DNA of 64,000 nucleotides from NCBI RefSeq assembly GCF_036231945.1, contig NZ_CP109599.1:4434501-4498500 (forward strand), read 5' to 3'. The notes under the pieces were generated by a model that worked only from the letters and a program-made list of their open reading frames with translations, was not told the DNA's origin and did no database searches. Both the position numbers and the translations under genes were made by a program. The DNA comes from Streptomyces sp. NBC_01429. Lineage in GTDB: Bacteria > Actinomycetota > Actinomycetes > Streptomycetales > Streptomycetaceae. Below, in pieces: positions 42,763 to 50,486 of this stretch (positions within the stretch are counted from its first letter, which is position 1; every line of letters starts with the position of its first letter).

Positions 42763-43922
42763 GCGTCGGCGCGCCGGCGGGCGGGCTGCTGGACGCCGTA
42801 CGCCAGCGGCTCGCGGAGAGCGGCGCCGATCCCACACCCGCGAGGGTGGCGGCGGCGCTACGGGCTCAGGGAAGGCTCCTGGGCGACACGGAAGTGCTCG
42901 GCGCCGCGGAGGAGCTGCGGTGCGAGCTGGTGGGGACAGGGCCGCTGGAACCGCTGCTGGCCGACCCGACGGTGACGGACGTGCTGGTCTCCGCGCCCGA
43001 CCGGGTCTGGGTGGACCGTGGCGGCGGCTTGCAGCTCACAGCGGTGTCCTTCGCGGACGCCGCCTCGGTGAGAAGGCTGGCGCAGCGACTCGCCGCCACG
43101 GCGGGACGCCGGCTCGACGACGCAAGACCCTGGGTGGACGCCCGGCTGCCCGACGGGACCCGGATGCACGTGGTGCTGCCGCCGGTGGCCGTCGGCTGTA
43201 CATGTCTGTCGCTGCGGGTGGTGCGGCCCAAGGCGTTCTCGCTGGCCGAGCTGACCGGAGCGGGGACCCTGCCGCCCGGCGGGGAGCGGGTGCTGCGAGC
43301 GCTGATCGAGGCCAGGCTGTCCTTCTTGATCAGTGGCGGCACCGGCACCGGCAAGACCACGCTTCTCTCGACGCTGCTCGGCCTCGTCGGGCCGGGTGAA
43401 CGGATCGTGCTGGCCGAGGACTCGGCCGAGTTGAGGCCCGACCATCCGCATGTGGTGCGGCTGGAGGGCCGGCCCGCCAACCAGGAGGGCGCGGGCCTGG
43501 TGACCCTGCGGGATCTGGTCAGACAGGCACTGCGGATGCGGCCGGACCGACTGGTCGTCGGCGAGGTCAGGGGACACGAGGTCACCGAACTCCTGGCCGC
43601 TCTGAACACGGGCCACGAAGGAGGCAGTGGGACGGTCCACGCCAACGCGGCGGCGGACGTGCCCGCGCGGCTGGAGGCCCTCGGCACGGCGGCTGGCCTC
43701 GACCGGGCCGCGCTGCACAGCCAGTTGGCGGCCGCTCTGTCGGTCGTCATCCATCTCGTGCGGGACAGAAACGGGCTCCGGCGGGTCGCCGAGGTGCATG
43801 TGCTGGAGCGGGACGCCGCGGGGCTGGTGGTGCCGGTACCCGCGCTGCGCTGGGACGCGGGGGGATTCGCGCGGGAGCGGGGCTGGCCGAGGCTGCTGGG
43901 ACTGATCGGGGGCGCGCTGTGA
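42759..43922 (+). CDS. tadA: TadA/CpaF-type secretion ATPase
   Basis: A protein of 387 residues of the type II/IV secretion ATPase family. Walker A is GGTGTGKTTL near residue 193, the Asp box AEDSAELRP near 220, Walker B LVVGEVRG near 266, and a His box GTVHANAAAD near 295. It would power assembly of a Flp/Tad-type pilus at the membrane. ATG 42759 overlaps the ssd stop, and its own stop overlaps the tadB start (GTGA). Confidence 0.93.
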   Translation: MSVGAPAGGLLDAVRQRLAESGADPTPARVAAALRAQGRLLGDTEVLGAAEELRCELVGTGPLEPLLADPTVTDVLVSAPDRVWVDRGGGLQLTAVSFADAASVRRLAQRLAATAGRRLDDARPWVDARLPDGTRMHVVLPPVAVGCTCLSLRVVRPKAFSLAELTGAGTLPPGGERVLRALIEARLSFLISGGTGTGKTTLLSTLLGLVGPGERIVLAEDSAELRPDHPHVVRLEGRPANQEGAGLVTLRDLVRQALRMRPDRLVVGEVRGHEVTELLAALNTGHEGGSGTVHANAAADVPARLEALGTAAGLDRAALHSQLAAALSVVIHLVRDRNGLRRVAEVHVLERDAAGLVVPVPALRWDAGGFARERGWPRLLGLIGGAL

Positions 43923-44797
43923 CGCCGGCCATGACGGCCGTGGTGCTCGCGGCGGTGATGTGCGCGGGGGCGGCGGCCTGGCTGATGGCCGGTCATGAGC
44001 GGGGACTGCGCAGGGCCGGGGCGCTGTTCGCCGGGGCCGGGACCGCGGGCGCGCCGCCGCCGGGAGCGCCTCCCTGGGAGCGCTGGCTGTGGCGAGCGCG
44101 TGCGTGGGTGCTGCGGCTGGGCCGGGAATGGTGGTGTCTGCCGCCCGCGCTGCTGCTCGCCCTGTGGGGTGACTCGGTGCTGCCGCTGGCCGGGGGAGCC
44201 CTGGCGGTGCCTCTGGTGGGGCGCCGGCTCAGGGCCCGGGAGCTGAGACGGGCGCGGGAGCGGCGCGCCGACGGGGTTCTCGCGCTGTGCGGGGTGGCGG
44301 CGGCGGAGCTGAGAGCCGGTTCCCAGCCCGTACAGGCCCTGCTGACCGCTGCCGGGCCCACGGGCGGGCTGGGACGCGGAGAGGCCGCGGTGCTGGCTGC
44401 CGCGCGGTTCGGCGGCGACGTGCCCGGTGCGCTGCGGCGGGCGGCACACGAACCGGGAGCGGACGGCCTGGTGGGGCTCGCGGCCTGCTGGCGGGTGGCT
44501 GTGGACAGCGGGGCGGGTCTCGCCGCGGGACTGGACCGTCTGGAGACCGCCCTCCGGGCGGAGAAGGACCAGCGGGAAGGACTGCGGGCCCAGTTGGCGG
44601 GCGCCTGGTCGACGGTGGTGGTCCTCGCGCTGCTGCCGGTGGTGGGGCTGCTGATGGGCGCGGCGCTGGGCGCCGATCCCTTGCGCGTCCTGCTGCACAC
44701 CCCGGCCGGCCTGGGATGTCTGGCCGTCGGCGGGCTGCTGGAGGCCGCGGGCCTGTGGTGGGCGGCCCGGGTCGTACGGAGCGGGGAGGCGCCATGA
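43919..44797 (+). CDS. tadB: TadB-like inner-membrane platform protein
   Basis: A protein of 292 residues. There are membrane helices at the N-terminus (AMTAVVLAAVMCAGAAAWLM), near residues 75-100 and near the C-terminus, with a GspF/T2SSF-like helical domain (RRADGVLALCGVAAAELRAG, then ALRRAAHEPGADGLVGLAAC). It should form the membrane platform for the TadA ATPase. GTG 43919 overlaps the preceding stop; the end overlaps tadC as ATGA. Confidence 0.85.
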   Translation: MTPAMTAVVLAAVMCAGAAAWLMAGHERGLRRAGALFAGAGTAGAPPPGAPPWERWLWRARAWVLRLGREWWCLPPALLLALWGDSVLPLAGGALAVPLVGRRLRARELRRARERRADGVLALCGVAAAELRAGSQPVQALLTAAGPTGGLGRGEAAVLAAARFGGDVPGALRRAAHEPGADGLVGLAACWRVAVDSGAGLAAGLDRLETALRAEKDQREGLRAQLAGAWSTVVVLALLPVVGLLMGAALGADPLRVLLHTPAGLGCLAVGGLLEAAGLWWAARVVRSGEAP

Positions 44798-45576
44798 GCG
44801 GAGAGTTCGCCCCCAGGCTGTGGATGCTTCTCCCGCTGCTCGCCGCCGTCTGCTGTCTGGCCCTCGCGATAGCGGCCCGGCGTCGCGAGCGCCGGGTGCG
44901 CGGACGGCTCGCGGCTCTGCTGAACGCCGGTCACGGGCGGGCGGGGCCCGTGCCATGGACGAGGGCGAGGCAGTGGGGGGTGCGCTGGGGGCCGCCCCTC
45001 GGCGTGGTGATCACCGGCTGGGTACTGATCGGCGGGGTCGCGGGCTGGGCCATGGGGCTTGCGGGCGCGTACGTGGCCCGCCGCCGGCTGCGCACCCGAA
45101 GGACGGACGATCCCGACCGGCCCCGGGCCGCCGAGGCGGCGCGGCAGCTCCCGCTCGCCGCCGATCTGCTGGCCGCCTGCCTCACCGCGGGCGCCGGCCC
45201 GCGCGAGGCGGCGGAGGCGGTCGGCGAGTCCCTGGGCGGCCCCGTCGGCGACCGGCTGGCCCGTACGGCGGCCGAGCTGCGCCTCGGCGGTGAACCGGCC
45301 GAGGCGTGGGGGCGGCTCGGCACCGTACCGGGAGCGGCGGGGCTGGCCCGCTGTCTGGAACGGGCCGGTGCCACGGGGGCGCCGGCGGCCGAGCCGGTGT
45401 CCCGGCTGGCCGAGGGCCTGAGAGCGGAGCGCTCCCGGGCCGCCGTCGCCAGGGCCCAGCGCGCCCAGGTGCTGATCACCGCGCCGGTGGGGCTGTGCTT
45501 CCTTCCCGCCTTTCTGGCGGTGGGCGTGGCGCCCGTGGTCATCGGCCTGGCGAGCGCGCTGCTGACCGGCGATTGA
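44794..45576 (+). CDS. tadC: TadC-like inner-membrane platform protein
   Basis: A protein of 260 residues with helices at residues 8-30, 68-92 and 228-255 and a T2SSF-like domain between (LPLAADLLAACLTAGAGPRE, then ARCLERAGATGAPAAEPVSR). With TadB it makes the pilus assembly platform. It is followed by 54 noncoding bases before the pilin-like gene, the only gap inside this operon; GGGAGG there is the pilin ribosome-binding site. Confidence 0.85.
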   Translation: MSGEFAPRLWMLLPLLAAVCCLALAIAARRRERRVRGRLAALLNAGHGRAGPVPWTRARQWGVRWGPPLGVVITGWVLIGGVAGWAMGLAGAYVARRRLRTRRTDDPDRPRAAEAARQLPLAADLLAACLTAGAGPREAAEAVGESLGGPVGDRLARTAAELRLGGEPAEAWGRLGTVPGAAGLARCLERAGATGAPAAEPVSRLAEGLRAERSRAAVARAQRAQVLITAPVGLCFLPAFLAVGVAPVVIGLASALLTGD

Positions 45577-45630
45577 ACATTTCGGCCGGGCTCTTTGCCC
45601 GGCCTCCGAACCAAGAAACGGGAGGCCGAC

Positions 45631-45849
45631 ATGCGGATGTGCGTGCGGATGTGGAGGAAGACGCGACGAGCGCGCCGGGCATGGGCGCGCCGGTTCGGTG
45701 CCGATACGGGAATGACTACTTCCGAGTACGCGGTCGGGACGATCGCCGCCTGTGCCTTCGCGGCGGTGCTGTACAAGGTGGTGACGAGCGGTCCCGTGTC
45801 CGGAGCATTGCAGTCGCTCATCGGGAAGGCGCTCGATGCGCAGTTCTGA
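45631..45849 (+). CDS. Flp-like prepilin (DUF4244)
   Basis: A protein of 72 residues. A basic N-terminus leads to GMTTSEYAVGTIAACAFAAV, which fits the class III prepilin motif G-x4-E-Y followed by a hydrophobic helix. A prepilin peptidase would cut after that Gly; none is encoded in the window. It is the likely major subunit of the pilus. GGGAGG lies five bases before ATG 45631. Its last codons overlap the next gene by 14 bases. Confidence 0.87.
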   Translation: MRMCVRMWRKTRRARRAWARRFGADTGMTTSEYAVGTIAACAFAAVLYKVVTSGPVSGALQSLIGKALDAQF

Positions 45850-46297
45850 GCACGGAAGGGCGAGTGCCGATGCCGAGGGGCCGGGCCTCTCGGCCGTGGG
45901 ACGCGCCGGCCGCCGGGGCGACCGGGGGTCGGTGACGGCGGAGGCGGCCGTGGCGGTGCCGGCGCTGGTGGTGTTCACCATGGCCCTGGTCTGGGCGCTG
46001 ACGGCGGCCTCCGCGCAGATCCAGTGCGTGGACGCGGCGCGTGCGGGGGCCCGTGCGGTGGCCAGGTCGGAGCCGGAGGCCGCCGCGATGGCCGTCGCCC
46101 GCTCGGCCGCCCCGGCGGGTGCCAGGGTCACTCTGGGGCGTACAGGCGGTCTGTGGCGGGTGCGGGTGGAAGCGCCGACGCCGGGGCCCGGGGCGCTGGC
46201 GTTGACGCTCACGGCCCAGGCCGTCGCGTCGGCGGAGGACGCTCCCGATGCCCTGGGGGCGGGAGCGGAAGGCCCGGCCGTGGGGGTGGCTCCATGA
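45836..46297 (+). CDS. TadE-like pseudopilin
   Basis: A protein of 153 residues. DRGSVTAEAAVAVPALVVFT fits the TadE pattern of G-x4-E followed by a hydrophobic helix (about residues 33-60). The rest is Ala/Gly/Val-rich and exported. ATG 45836 lies inside the end of the pilin-like gene and has GGGAAGG about seven bases upstream. It is coupled to the next gene by ATGA. Confidence 0.85.
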   Translation: MRSSEHGRASADAEGPGLSAVGRAGRRGDRGSVTAEAAVAVPALVVFTMALVWALTAASAQIQCVDAARAGARAVARSEPEAAAMAVARSAAPAGARVTLGRTGGLWRVRVEAPTPGPGALALTLTAQAVASAEDAPDALGAGAEGPAVGVAP

Positions 46298-46740
46298 CCG
46301 GGAGCAGAGCCGCGAGCAGGGCTGGGAACACTGGGGACCGGGGGTCCGCGACGGTGTGGGTGGCCATGGCGGCGACCACGATGTGCGCGGTGTTCGCGGT
46401 GGTGCTCGCCATGGGACAGGCGGTCGCCGCCCGGCACCGGGCGGGCGCGGTGGCCGACCTGGCCGCGCTCGCGGCGGCGGACCACGCGCTCGCCGGACCG
46501 GCCGAGGCGTGCCGCCGGGCGGCGGAGGTGGCGGCCGCCCAGGGCGGTGAGGTGGTGCGGTGCGCCCTGAGCGGGGAGATCTCCGACGTCACGGCGCGCG
46601 CCGCCTTCGGGCCGTACGCGCCCATGGTCAGGGCCCGGGCGGGTCCACCGGACCCTCCAGGTCCGCTGCCGCCGCCTCGTCCACCGCCGCCTCGTCCTTC
46701 GGCTTCTCCACCGGCTTCGCCTCCTCGGGGGCCGACTTGA
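46294..46740 (+). CDS. Rv3654c/TadG-like protein with Pro-rich tail
   Basis: A protein of 148 residues. DRGSATVWVAMAATTMCAVF starts a membrane helix like those of TadE/TadG and mycobacterial Rv3654c proteins, but the pilin Glu is missing. A helix with AVAARHRAGAVADLAALAAA and two Cys near residues 72 and 87 follows. The last 30 residues are a Pro-rich tail encoded in 113 bp that overlap the 3' end of the convergent helicase gene. It closes the tad operon; no terminator is visible. Confidence 0.82.
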   Translation: MTGSRAASRAGNTGDRGSATVWVAMAATTMCAVFAVVLAMGQAVAARHRAGAVADLAALAAADHALAGPAEACRRAAEVAAAQGGEVVRCALSGEISDVTARAAFGPYAPMVRARAGPPDPPGPLPPPRPPPPRPSASPPASPPRGPT

Positions 46741-49144
46741 GCAGCTCGGTCAGCAGGCGCACGGCACCGCGTTTGTGCAGGGGTTCGTTGCCGTTGCCGC
46801 ACTTGGGCGACTGGACGCAGGAGGGACAGCCCGCCTCGCACTCGCAGGAGGCGATGGCCTCGCGGGTGGCGGTGAGCCACTCACGGGCTGTCCGGAAGGC
46901 CCGCTCGGCGAAGCCCGCGCCGCCCGGGTGGCCGTCGTACACGAAGACCGTCGGCAGCAGCGTGTCGGGATGCAGGGGCACGGAGACGCCCCCGATGTCC
47001 CAGCGGTCGCAGGTGGCGAAGAGGGGCAGCATCCCGATGGAGGCGTGCTCGGCGGCGTGCAGCGCGCCGCCCAGCTGCTCGGGGTTGACCCGGGCCGCGT
47101 CGAGCTGGTCCTCGGTGACCGTCCACCACACGGCCCGGGTGCGCAGGGTCCGTGGCGGCAGATCCAGTTTGCTCTCGCCGAGCACTTCGCCGGTGATGAG
47201 CCTGCGGCGCAGGAAGGAGACGACCTGGTTGGTGACTTCGACGGAGCCGTAGCAGAGACGGCCCTCGCCCCACGGGACCTCGGTGTCGGTTTCGAGGACG
47301 GAGATGGCGGTGGTGTCGCGGGCGGTGGTGGAGTACGGCGGGACCGCCTCTTCCACGAGGGCGACCGAGTCGGTGAGATCCAGCTGCCTCACCAGGTAGG
47401 TACGGCCCTGGTGGAGGTGGACGGCGCCTTCGTGGACGGCGGTGTGGGAGGCGGCTTCGTCGACGGTGCCCAGCAGCCGGCCCGTACCCGCCTCGACGAT
47501 CTGGACGGGACGGCCGCCCTCGCCCCGGATGTCGGCGAGGTCGGCGGCCCGCTGACGGCGGGTCCAGTACCAGCCGGAGGCGCGGCGCCGCAGCAGCCCC
47601 GCCGCCTCCAGTTGCGGGAGGAGGCCGGGGGCCTCTGGGCCGAAGAGCGTCAGATCGGCCTCGGTGAGCGGAAGTTCGGCGGCGGCGGCACACAGATGGG
47701 GGGCGAGCACATAGGGGTTGTCGGGATCGAGGACGGTCGACTCGACGGGCTGACGGAACAGCGCCTCGGGGTGGTGGACGAGGAAGGTGTCCAGCGGGTC
47801 GTCCCGCGCGACCAGGACGGCCAGCGCGCCCTGGCCCGAGCGGCCCGCCCGGCCGGCCTGCTGCCACAGTGAGGCGCGGGTGCCCGGGTAGCCCGCGATG
47901 ACGACGGCGCCCAGACCCGAGACGTCGATGCCCAGCTCCAGGGCGGTGGTGGCGGCCAGGCCGAGCAGCTCGCCGGAGTGCAGGGCGTTCTCCAGGGCGC
48001 GGCGCTCCTCGGGAAGATAGCCGCCGCGATAGGCGGCGACCCGGCGGGCCAGTGAGCGGTCGACCTCGGCCAGGCGCTCCTGGGCGATGACCGAGACGAG
48101 TTCGGCGCCGCGCCGGGAGCGTACGAAGGCGACGGTACGGACGCCCTGGACGGTCAGGTCGGTGAGGAGGTCGGCGGTCTCGGCGGTGGCGCTGCGGCGG
48201 ACGGGGGCGCCCTTCTCCCCGTGCAGGTCGGTGAGGGGCGGCTCCCAGAGCGCGAACACCAGTTCGCCCCGGGGGGAGGCGTCGTCGGCGACCTCGTGGA
48301 CGGGCAGACCGGTGAGCCGGCCCGCGGACCGGGCGGGCTCGGCGGCGGTGGCCGAGGCGAGCAGGAAGACCGGCTCCGCCCCGTACCGCGCGCAGACGCG
48401 GCGCAGCCGCCGCAGCACCTGTGCCACGTGGGAGCCGAAGACGCCCCGGTAGGTGTGGCACTCGTCGATGACGACATAGCGCAGCGAGCGCAGGAAGGAG
48501 GCCCAGCGGGGGTGGGACGGCAGGATGCCCCGGTGGAGCATGTCGGGGTTGGTGAGTACGTAGTTGGCGTACTGGCGGACCCACTCGCGTTCCTCGACGG
48601 GGGTGTCCCCGTCGTAGACGGCGGGGCGCACGCCGTTGCCCAGTGGCGTCGCGAGCGCTTTGACGGCGCGGCGCTGGTCGGCGGCGAGGGCCTTCGTCGG
48701 GGCCAGGTAGAGCGCGGTCGTACCCCGGCCGTTGGCGGCCTCCGAGCCGTCGAGGAGGGTGGAGAGCACGGGCGCCAGGTAGGCCAGGGACTTGCCGGAC
48801 GCGGTCCCCGTGGCGATGACGACGGACTCGCCGTCGAGGGCGTGCTCGGCGGCCTGCGCCTGATGGGTCCACGGATGGTCGATCCCGGCCAGCCGAATGG
48901 CGTTGATCACTTCCGGGCGGATGCGATCGGGCCAGACCGCATGACGTCCCTCACGCGGGGGCAGGTGCTCCGTATGGGTGATGCGCGCAGCGCGGCCCGC
49001 CCCCGTGGCGAGCCGGTCCAGGATCGTTCTGGGGGAGGGGCTGTCGCCCCCGCTCTCCGGGCGTCCACCGGGGCGCTGATTCGTTGCCATCGGCACCGAG
49101 TCTGTCACTGGTGTGACGGACAATGGTCCGAAGGCGTCGTGCAT
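46628..49144 (-). CDS. DEAD-box helicase with DUF1998 domain
   Basis: A superfamily 2 helicase of about 838 residues. It has Walker A in ATGTASGKSLAYL, DECH as motif II, SATAAEP as motif III, and QQAGRAGRSGQG as motif VI. The C-terminal DUF1998 domain has four cysteines in CECEAGCPSC ... KCGNGNEP, which bind a metal in MrfA-like DNA repair helicases. It probably unwinds DNA during repair. I start at ATG 49144; ATG 49090 is possible, and the open frame beyond 49144 runs over the bldG start and is not used. The 3' end overlaps the TadG-like gene. Confidence 0.9.
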   Translation of the reverse strand: MHDAFGPLSVTPVTDSVPMATNQRPGGRPESGGDSPSPRTILDRLATGAGRAARITHTEHLPPREGRHAVWPDRIRPEVINAIRLAGIDHPWTHQAQAAEHALDGESVVIATGTASGKSLAYLAPVLSTLLDGSEAANGRGTTALYLAPTKALAADQRRAVKALATPLGNGVRPAVYDGDTPVEEREWVRQYANYVLTNPDMLHRGILPSHPRWASFLRSLRYVVIDECHTYRGVFGSHVAQVLRRLRRVCARYGAEPVFLLASATAAEPARSAGRLTGLPVHEVADDASPRGELVFALWEPPLTDLHGEKGAPVRRSATAETADLLTDLTVQGVRTVAFVRSRRGAELVSVIAQERLAEVDRSLARRVAAYRGGYLPEERRALENALHSGELLGLAATTALELGIDVSGLGAVVIAGYPGTRASLWQQAGRAGRSGQGALAVLVARDDPLDTFLVHHPEALFRQPVESTVLDPDNPYVLAPHLCAAAAELPLTEADLTLFGPEAPGLLPQLEAAGLLRRRASGWYWTRRQRAADLADIRGEGGRPVQIVEAGTGRLLGTVDEAASHTAVHEGAVHLHQGRTYLVRQLDLTDSVALVEEAVPPYSTTARDTTAISVLETDTEVPWGEGRLCYGSVEVTNQVVSFLRRRLITGEVLGESKLDLPPRTLRTRAVWWTVTEDQLDAARVNPEQLGGALHAAEHASIGMLPLFATCDRWDIGGVSVPLHPDTLLPTVFVYDGHPGGAGFAERAFRTAREWLTATREAIASCECEAGCPSCVQSPKCGNGNEPLHKRGAVRLLTELLKSAPEEAKPVEKPKDEAAVDEAAAADLEGPVDPPGP
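49104..49117. promoter_or_regulatory. Inverted repeat near helicase and bldG starts
   Basis: GTCAC-TGGT-GTGAC is a perfect palindrome located about 135 bp upstream of bldG and within the first codons of the helicase as annotated. It could be an operator for either gene and would favour the helicase start at 49090. Confidence 0.4.
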
Positions 49145-49250
49145 GACTGCTGGTAAGTGATTGAATGCCAACGCGGCTGGCGATACGTCCCCAGGCTCCG
49201 TCGGGGAGACCCGAGGGGCGACCGCTCGATAGCAAGGTGCTGGAGGATCC

Positions 49251-49604
49251 GTGGACCTGTCCCTGTCGACTCGCAATGTGTCCGGCCCTGGTGGCGACCG
49301 TACGGTCGTCGAGGTCGGTGGCGAGATTGATGTGTATACCGCGCCCAAGCTGCGCGAGCAGTTGGTCGAGTTGGTGAACGACGGCAGCTACCACCTGGTA
49401 GTGGACATGGAGGGCGTGGACTTCCTGGACTCGACCGGTCTGGGCGTGCTCGTGGGCGGACTGAAGCGTGTGCGTGCCCATGAGGGCTCGCTGCGTCTGG
49501 TCTGCAACCAGGAGCGCATTCTCAAGATCTTCCGGATCACCGGTCTGACCAAGGTGTTCCCGATCCACAACTCGGTCGACGAGGCCGTGAACGCCACCGA
49601 CTGA
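49251..49604 (+). CDS. bldG: Anti-anti-sigma factor BldG
   Basis: A STAS-domain protein of 117 residues, four more than S. coelicolor BldG. The phosphorylated serine is Ser61 in FLDSTGLGVLVGG. BldG is required for aerial mycelium and antibiotic production and binds anti-sigma factors in its unphosphorylated form. GTG 49251 has GGAGG four bases upstream. The partner anti-sigma factor gene follows 98 bp downstream. The 106-bp region shared with the divergent helicase holds its promoters. Confidence 0.95.
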   Translation: MDLSLSTRNVSGPGGDRTVVEVGGEIDVYTAPKLREQLVELVNDGSYHLVVDMEGVDFLDSTGLGVLVGGLKRVRAHEGSLRLVCNQERILKIFRITGLTKVFPIHNSVDEAVNATD

Positions 49605-49702
49605 GGTCGCGGCCTTCCGGAGGAAGAGGCAGAGGCACCGGGCGCCACGCCCGGATGCCCGAGCCTGTGAGTTCGCACGCTCGTACGTTCGAGGGGGATC
49701 GC

Positions 49703-50155
49703 ATGGCCACCGTTGAACTCCGCTTCAGCGCCCAGCCCGAACACGTCAGGACGGCCCGTCTGGTGGCCGCTGCCGTGGCTCGTCGGGCGGGCGTCGATGA
49801 GGCTGTGTTGGACGAGGTCAGACTCGCCGTCGGTGAGGCGTGCAGCCGAGCTGTCGGGCTGCACCGGGGGCATGGCATCACCGCCCCGGTGCGGGTCGTC
49901 CTGACCGAGGAGGAGAAGGTTTTCTCCATCGAGGTCGGCGACGGGGTGTCCGGCTCGGGCGGCGGCGCCGGGGAATCGTCCGGTGGCGACGGAGCCTCGT
50001 CGGACGGCCTCCACGAGAGTGACGCGGAGGGCGAGGACGAGATGGGCCTCGCGGTCATCAGCGGCCTCGTCGACGATGTGGAAGTCACCTCCGATGCCGA
50101 CGGTGGCGTCATCCGGATGAGCTGGCCCACCACGCCGGCCGTCACGCTCCCCTGA
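49703..50155 (+). CDS. Anti-sigma factor kinase-like protein, BldG partner
   Basis: A GHKL-fold protein of 150 residues like RsbW/SpoIIAB. The N-box region is DEVRLAVGEACSRAVG (with Glu and Ser where the kinase has E and N), the G1 region is IEVGDGVSG, and MGLAVISGLVDDV forms the G2 region. A Ser/Gly-rich insert of about 30 residues separates G1 and G2. It should bind BldG and one or more sigma factors; kinase activity is uncertain with the altered N-box. ATG 49703 has GAGGGGG five bases upstream. It corresponds to the anti-sigma gene next to bldG in S. coelicolor. Confidence 0.9.
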   Translation: MATVELRFSAQPEHVRTARLVAAAVARRAGVDEAVLDEVRLAVGEACSRAVGLHRGHGITAPVRVVLTEEEKVFSIEVGDGVSGSGGGAGESSGGDGASSDGLHESDAEGEDEMGLAVISGLVDDVEVTSDADGGVIRMSWPTTPAVTLP

Positions 50156-50180
50156 TCATGTCTGCCCTGATGGGGGCCGG

Positions 50181-50253
50181 CCGGTTCATGCCCGACCGGT
50201 TCATGTCCCGACTGGTTGCGTCCGTCCGGTTGCGTCGTCCGGTTGCGTCCGTC
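50181..50253. repeat. CCGGTTCATG/CCGGTTGCGTC repeats
   Basis: Two CCGGTTCATG units are followed by three GGTTGCGTC units, about every 13-20 bp. They lie in the 331-bp gap 50156-50486 that also holds the terminator and hppA promoter region. Confidence 0.65.
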
Positions 50254-50328
50254 CGATGCCGGGCGAATGATCCGTTCCCGCGATCTCTTCGCGTGATCGA
50301 TTCTTCGGAAAGATCCTTCCGATCTTGA

Positions 50329-50355
50329 GAAAGACCCTGCCGAGCAGGGTCTTTC
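50329..50355 (+). terminator. Terminator of the bldG operon
   Basis: GAAAGACCCTGC (50329-50340) and GCAGGGTCTTTC (50344-50355) form a perfect 12-bp stem with a 3-nt loop, followed by CTCATTTCC. Confidence 0.88.
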
Positions 50356-50444
50356 CTCATTTCCCGATGAAATTCCCGGGTTATTGATCATTCATCAATG
50401 ACGCTGTCCTGTGGCGTGCTCTGTTTTGATCGGTTCCGGCTCCC

Positions 50445-50477
50445 TACAATCCGTCCATCTTGAACGCTGAGCGTCAA
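50445..50477 (+). promoter_or_regulatory. hppA -10 element and imperfect palindrome
   Basis: TACAAT (50445-50450) is a good -10 box, with TTTTG-type sequence 17-20 bases upstream as a weak -35. The imperfect palindrome TTGA-A-CGCT-G-AGCG-TCAA (50460-50477) follows and touches the AAGGAGG ribosome-binding site, so it may form a small hairpin there. Confidence 0.5.
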
Positions 50478-50486
50478 GGAGGACGA

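Noticed and set aside
49145..49348. Helicase N-terminal extension to 49348
   Set aside because: It would overlap the bldG start codon and promoter region, has no ribosome-binding site and reads as non-conserved sequence.
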